Assembly: GCF_000422345.1 (NCBI RefSeq)
Contig: NZ_AULP01000002.1
Coordinates: 248,001-312,000, forward strand
DNA length: 64,000 bases
Reading direction: 5' to 3'
From: Neomelitea salexigens DSM 19753
GTDB taxonomy: Bacteria > Pseudomonadota > Gammaproteobacteria > Pseudomonadales > Spongiibacteraceae
A program made the position numbers and the translations under genes. This document shows, piece by piece, positions 60,655 through 64,000 of the stretch (position 1 is its first letter; every line of letters starts with the position of its first letter). Under the pieces are notes generated by a model. It saw only the letters and a list, made by a program, of their open reading frames with translations. It searched no databases and was not told the origin of the DNA.

Positions 60655-61806
60655 CTAGCGGCGGCCAATGCCGCCCGGGGTGTCCTTTTCCACCTCTTGC
60701 ATCGTCAAGTTACCCGCCGCGCTTTGCATCTTGTCAACGTTATTGTCGGCACCCAGCTTAATCAGCAACCGCAGGTCGTTCGCCGAATCCGCGTGAGCGA
60801 TGGCATCTTGGTAAGTAATTTCGCCCGCTACGTACAAGTCGTACAAGGCCTGGTCAAAGGTTTGCATCCCCTGCTCGGTGGACTGGCGCATCAGGTCTTT
60901 CAGCGCAGCCACTTCGCCCTTGCGAATCATATCGGCGGCCAAGGGCGTATTGAGCAGTATCTCCACACAAGCGCGGCGGCTTTGACCATCGCGCGTCGGC
61001 AACAGCTGCTGCGCCACCATGGCCCGCAAGTTCAATGACAAATCCATCCACAGCTGACTGTGACGCTCTGGCGGAAAGAAATGCAAGATTCGGTCGAGTG
61101 CCTGGTTGGCGTTGTTCGCGTGCAGGGTGCAGAGACACAAGTGCCCAGTTTCAGCAAAGGTGATGGCGTGCTCCATGGTTTCCCGCGAGCGGACCTCACC
61201 GATCATGATGACATCCGGCGCTTGGCGCAGCATATTTTTCAGCGCCACTTCAAAGGACTCCGTATCAATGCCCACCTCACGCTGAGTAACGATACAACCA
61301 CGGTGCTGATGTACAAATTCGATGGGGTCTTCCACGGTGATAATGTGGCCGCGCGAGTTTTCGTTGCGGTGACCGATCATCGACGCCAGCGACGTTGATT
61401 TACCCGTTCCCGTCGCACCGACGAAGATAATCAGCCCGCGCTTGGTCATCGCCAGATCCTTGATCGTGTCCGGCAGCCCAAGCTCATCGGTGGTGGGAAT
61501 GCGCGTTTCAATTCGGCGCAATACCATCCCCACCAAATTACGCTGATAAAACGCACTGACGCGGAAGCGACCAATGCCCCGCGAGCTGATGGCGAAGTTA
61601 CACTCTCTGTCGCGAACAAACTCGCGGCGCTGTTGCTCATTCATCACACCCAGCACAACTTCCCGAGCCTGCTCGGGGCTTAGCGCATTACTGCTCATGG
61701 GTATCAGCTGGCCATTGAGCTTCACCGAAGGCGGCACCCCTGCTGAGATAAATAAGTCTGAAGCGCCTTTTTCCTGCATGATGCGCAGCAGCTTCTCGAT
61801 TTCCAC
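60655..61806 (-). CDS. pilU: PilU, type IV pilus retraction ATPase
   Basis: 383 residues. PilT/PilU-type ATPase: Walker A FVGATGTGKSTSLASM near residue 135, Asp box ITVEDPIEFVHQHRGC, Walker B DVIMIGEVRSRETMEHA, His box CLCTLHANNANQALD. The PilT AIRNLIRE signature is replaced by AADMIRKGEVAALKDLM, and the C-terminus is longer, both marks of PilU. PilU works with PilT for retraction. Follows pilT by 32 bases. Confidence 0.93.
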   Translation of the reverse strand: MEIEKLLRIMQEKGASDLFISAGVPPSVKLNGQLIPMSSNALSPEQAREVVLGVMNEQQRREFVRDRECNFAISSRGIGRFRVSAFYQRNLVGMVLRRIETRIPTTDELGLPDTIKDLAMTKRGLIIFVGATGTGKSTSLASMIGHRNENSRGHIITVEDPIEFVHQHRGCIVTQREVGIDTESFEVALKNMLRQAPDVIMIGEVRSRETMEHAITFAETGHLCLCTLHANNANQALDRILHFFPPERHSQLWMDLSLNLRAMVAQQLLPTRDGQSRRACVEILLNTPLAADMIRKGEVAALKDLMRQSTEQGMQTFDQALYDLYVAGEITYQDAIAHADSANDLRLLIKLGADNNVDKMQSAAGNLTMQEVEKDTPGGIGRR

Positions 61807-61838
61807 CCTACTCTCCTCGGCGCTCGCGCCGCCTCATT

Positions 61839-62873
61839 CTAAAAATTCTCGGGGAAGCGCGCTTTTAACTTAGCCGCATCGCGCGTGACCTGCCGCTTGG
61901 ACAGCAGCTCTTTCAGGCACTGATCCATCGTCTGCATACCGACATTCGCCCCGGACTGTATGGCTGAATACATTTGTGCGACCTTGTCTTCACGAATCAA
62001 ATTACGAATGGCGGGCGTGCCAATCATAATTTCATGGGCAGCAACACGACCGCCCTCAGGCTTCTTCAACAGTGTTTGCGAGATAACTGCCTGCAGCGAC
62101 TCCGACAGCATGGAGCGCACCATCGACTTCTCTTCCCCAGGGAATACGTCGACAACCCGGTCAATGGTTTTTGCCGCAGAGGTGGTGTGCAGAGTCCCGA
62201 ATACCAAGTGTCCGGTTTCAGCGGCCGTCAGTGCCAAACGAATGGTTTCTAAGTCACGCAGCTCCCCCACCAGGATGATATCGGGGTCTTCACGCAGCGC
62301 CGAGCGCAGTGCCTCGTTAAAGCCGTGGGTGTCGCGGTGCACCTCGCGCTGGTTCACCAGGCATTTCTTCGACTCGTGTACAAATTCTATGGGGTCTTCG
62401 ATGGTGAGAATATGGTCAAACTTGTTGTCGTTAATATAGTCGATCATCGCCGCAAGTGTTGTCGATTTACCCGAGCCCGTGGGGCCCGTCACCAACACCA
62501 GCCCGCGCGGCAACATGGATACATCCTGAAAGACCTTCCCCATCCCCAAGTCTTCAAGGGTCAGCACCTTCGACGGAATTGTCCGAAACACCGCACCAGC
62601 ACCGCGGTTGTGATTAAAGGCATTTACCCTGAAGCGGGCAACACCGGGCACCTCAAAGGAGAAGTCGGTTTCGAGGAATTCTTCGTAGTCACGCCGCTGG
62701 CGGTCGTTCATAATCTCGTAAATCAAGCTGTGAACTTCGCGGTGCTCCATGGGCGGCACATTGATACGCCGCACATCGCCATCGACACGAATCATCGGCG
62801 GCAGGCCGGCAGACAAGTGTAAATCCGAGGCATTTTGCTTGGCGCTAAACGCCAGCAACTCTGTAATATCCAT
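61839..62873 (-). CDS. pilT: PilT, type IV pilus retraction ATPase
   Basis: 344 residues. Walker A VTGPTGSGKSTTLAAM near 130, Asp box LTIEDPIEFVHES, Walker B DIILVGELRDLETIRLA, His box LVFGTLHTTSAAKTID, and the retraction motif TPAIRNLIREDKV near 290. Hexameric motor that pulls pili in, giving twitching and DNA uptake. Divergent from yggS. Confidence 0.96.
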   Translation of the reverse strand: MDITELLAFSAKQNASDLHLSAGLPPMIRVDGDVRRINVPPMEHREVHSLIYEIMNDRQRRDYEEFLETDFSFEVPGVARFRVNAFNHNRGAGAVFRTIPSKVLTLEDLGMGKVFQDVSMLPRGLVLVTGPTGSGKSTTLAAMIDYINDNKFDHILTIEDPIEFVHESKKCLVNQREVHRDTHGFNEALRSALREDPDIILVGELRDLETIRLALTAAETGHLVFGTLHTTSAAKTIDRVVDVFPGEEKSMVRSMLSESLQAVISQTLLKKPEGGRVAAHEIMIGTPAIRNLIREDKVAQMYSAIQSGANVGMQTMDQCLKELLSKRQVTRDAAKLKARFPENF

Positions 62874-63021
62874 GATTCTCCTTAGTTACAGCAATGGGCA
62901 GGCTGCCTGCTCTCTATTGTTATGCGTAGTAGGATAATGCGTTACCGCAGCGCGCCAACACAATGCTTTTATTATGGCAGCACCCTATCAACCAGAACGC
63001 GACGTGGAGCAAAAAATAGCG

Positions 63022-63735
63022 ATGACACACTCCCAGGTACTGTCTTCAAATATAGCATCCCTGCGAGCGCACATTGCTCAATGTGCCGCTGATGCGCGGC
63101 GCAATCCAGCAGAAATTACCCTGCTAGCGGTAAGCAAAACCCGCAATACCGACGAGGTTGCCGACGCAGTGGCCAATGGCCTGACTAATATCGGCGAGAA
63201 CTACCTCCAAGAGGCCAGGGAAAAACAGCAAGCCCTAAGCCACCTCAATATCTGCTGGCACTTCATAGGCCCGATACAATCCAACAAAACCCGCGAGATA
63301 GCCGAACACTTTTCCTGGGTACACAGTGTCGACCGACTCAAGATCGCTCGCCGGCTCAGCGATCAGCGGCCAACATCGCTGCCCCCACTGAACATTTGCT
63401 TGCAGGTCAACATTAGCGAGGAAGCCACAAAGTCGGGGGTATTACCCAGCAACGCACTGGACCTCGCCCGAGGCGTCGCCGCGCTGCCGGGGCTCACACT
63501 CCGCGGCCTCATGGCCATCCCCGCCGCCAGCACCGATCTTGCCGAGCAGCGGCAAGCGTTTGCGCAACTTCGGCAACTTCGCGATCAAATAGCATCAGCA
63601 CTACCCGAACTCACCCTCGACACGCTGTCGATGGGGATGTCCGGTGATATTGACGCCGCCATTCTCGAGGGCTCTACCCTGCTGCGCGTCGGCACCGCCA
63701 TCTTTGGCCCACGAACGTCGGCCACAAAAAACTAG
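63022..63735 (+). CDS. YggS family pyridoxal phosphate homeostasis protein
   Basis: 237 residues from ATG 63022 (usual family length); an in-frame ATG at 62974 would add 16 residues. PLP Lys in ITLLAVSKTRNTDEV near residue 38, then IGENYLQEAREKQ, WHFIGPIQSNKTREIAEHFSWVHSVD, LRGLMAIPA, and LSMGMSGDIDAAILEGSTLLRVGTAIFG. It binds PLP and keeps its level balanced. It precedes proC, as in most relatives. Confidence 0.93.
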   Translation: MTHSQVLSSNIASLRAHIAQCAADARRNPAEITLLAVSKTRNTDEVADAVANGLTNIGENYLQEAREKQQALSHLNICWHFIGPIQSNKTREIAEHFSWVHSVDRLKIARRLSDQRPTSLPPLNICLQVNISEEATKSGVLPSNALDLARGVAALPGLTLRGLMAIPAASTDLAEQRQAFAQLRQLRDQIASALPELTLDTLSMGMSGDIDAAILEGSTLLRVGTAIFGPRTSATKN

Positions 63736-63930
63736 GGGCTGCCCACATTCATGACGCTGCCGGCCTGGCGTTGAAATGGCTAAACGACCTAAGCCGGGCT
63801 AAAAGTAAGCGCCAGCAGCGATAATTTAGTGAGTGTGAACAGCCCCTAACTTCAGCCGCCATTTGCGGCCTGATATACTCGCTGGCCTATTCGCCTTGCC
63901 AGCGCGGCAAGATAGCACCGGAGGTTCTCG

Positions 63931-64000
63931 TTGAGCACAGCAACAATCGGATTCATTGGCGGCGGCAATATGGCTGCCAGCATAATCGGTGGACTGCTCG
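63931..64000 (+). CDS. proC: Pyrroline-5-carboxylate reductase ProC, 5' end only
   Basis: The last 70 bases open with TTG 63931, preceded by CCGGAGGTTC. They translate to a dinucleotide-binding N-terminus TIGFIGGGNMAASIIGGLL, which is typical of ProC (reduction of pyrroline-5-carboxylate to proline). The gene order yggS-proC supports it. The rest lies beyond the window. Confidence 0.85.
   Translation, partial: MSTATIGFIGGGNMAASIIGGLL

Overview
The window is a stretch of chromosome from a gammaproteobacterium related to Pseudomonas and the marine Cellvibrionales (Spongiibacteraceae-like is my best guess). The reasons are the Pil-Chp chemosensory genes beside gshB, a tonB-like gene, yqgE and ruvX; the block pilT-pilU / yggS / proC; the block FKBP isomerase / AlgP-like / TIGR02444 / ABC-F; and glnK-amtB preceded by a TorF-type porin. 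Coding density is high, and I see no phage, transposon, CRISPR array or rRNA. One tRNA gene (Arg, anticodon CCG) is present.

Layout. 1-3 kb: truncated TpsB-like outer-membrane barrel gene, OmpA-family protein and a DUF4126/SHOCT membrane protein. 3-9 kb: DUF2889 protein, a terminator with a possible small RNA, a SIMPL-domain periplasmic protein, a coniferyl-aldehyde-dehydrogenase-like enzyme, then a zinc-protease-like / RimK / desuccinylase-like operon. 9-12 kb: an alpha/beta hydrolase, xerC with a HAD phosphatase, and a small SutA-like protein. 12.4-15.4 kb: nitrogen-assimilation locus (TorF porin, P-II, Amt, second P-II) with two well-formed sigma-54 promoters. 15.6-18.8 kb: ubiK, a comM-type ATPase and a REC-REC-GGDEF regulator. 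18.8-23 kb: an AraC regulator divergent from a cupin/epimerase/SDR/hydrolase operon. 23-29 kb: rep helicase, a lipoprotein trypsin-like protease, cytochrome c5, and a secreted lipase-like protein with its partner.

29-35.5 kb is the most unusual part: a compact non-standard chaperone-usher pilus locus. It has an usher with a small secreted partner on the minus strand; a pilin-like subunit and two paralogous PapD-like chaperones on the plus strand; and a LuxR-type regulator. An identical 19-bp sequence containing a perfect 15-bp palindrome lies in the usher/pilin divergent promoter and again before the second chaperone, suggesting one regulator controls both units.

35.6-48 kb: tRNA-Arg, a 28-residue membrane peptide, an SRPBCC-SDR fusion, a YfcH-like protein, a possible structured RNA with GGA-bearing hairpin loops, the FKBP/AlgP-like/TIGR02444/ABC-F block, a glutathione transferase, a methyltransferase, a 2OG-Fe(II) oxygenase, argA and rsmE. 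48-64 kb: type IV pilus control and retraction. pilG-pilH-pilI-pilJ-chpA-chpC are on the minus strand with no pilK or chpB, followed by gshB-tonB-yqgE-ruvX, then pilT-pilU, yggS and the first codons of proC.

All functions come from reading motifs and gene order by eye. No database search was run.
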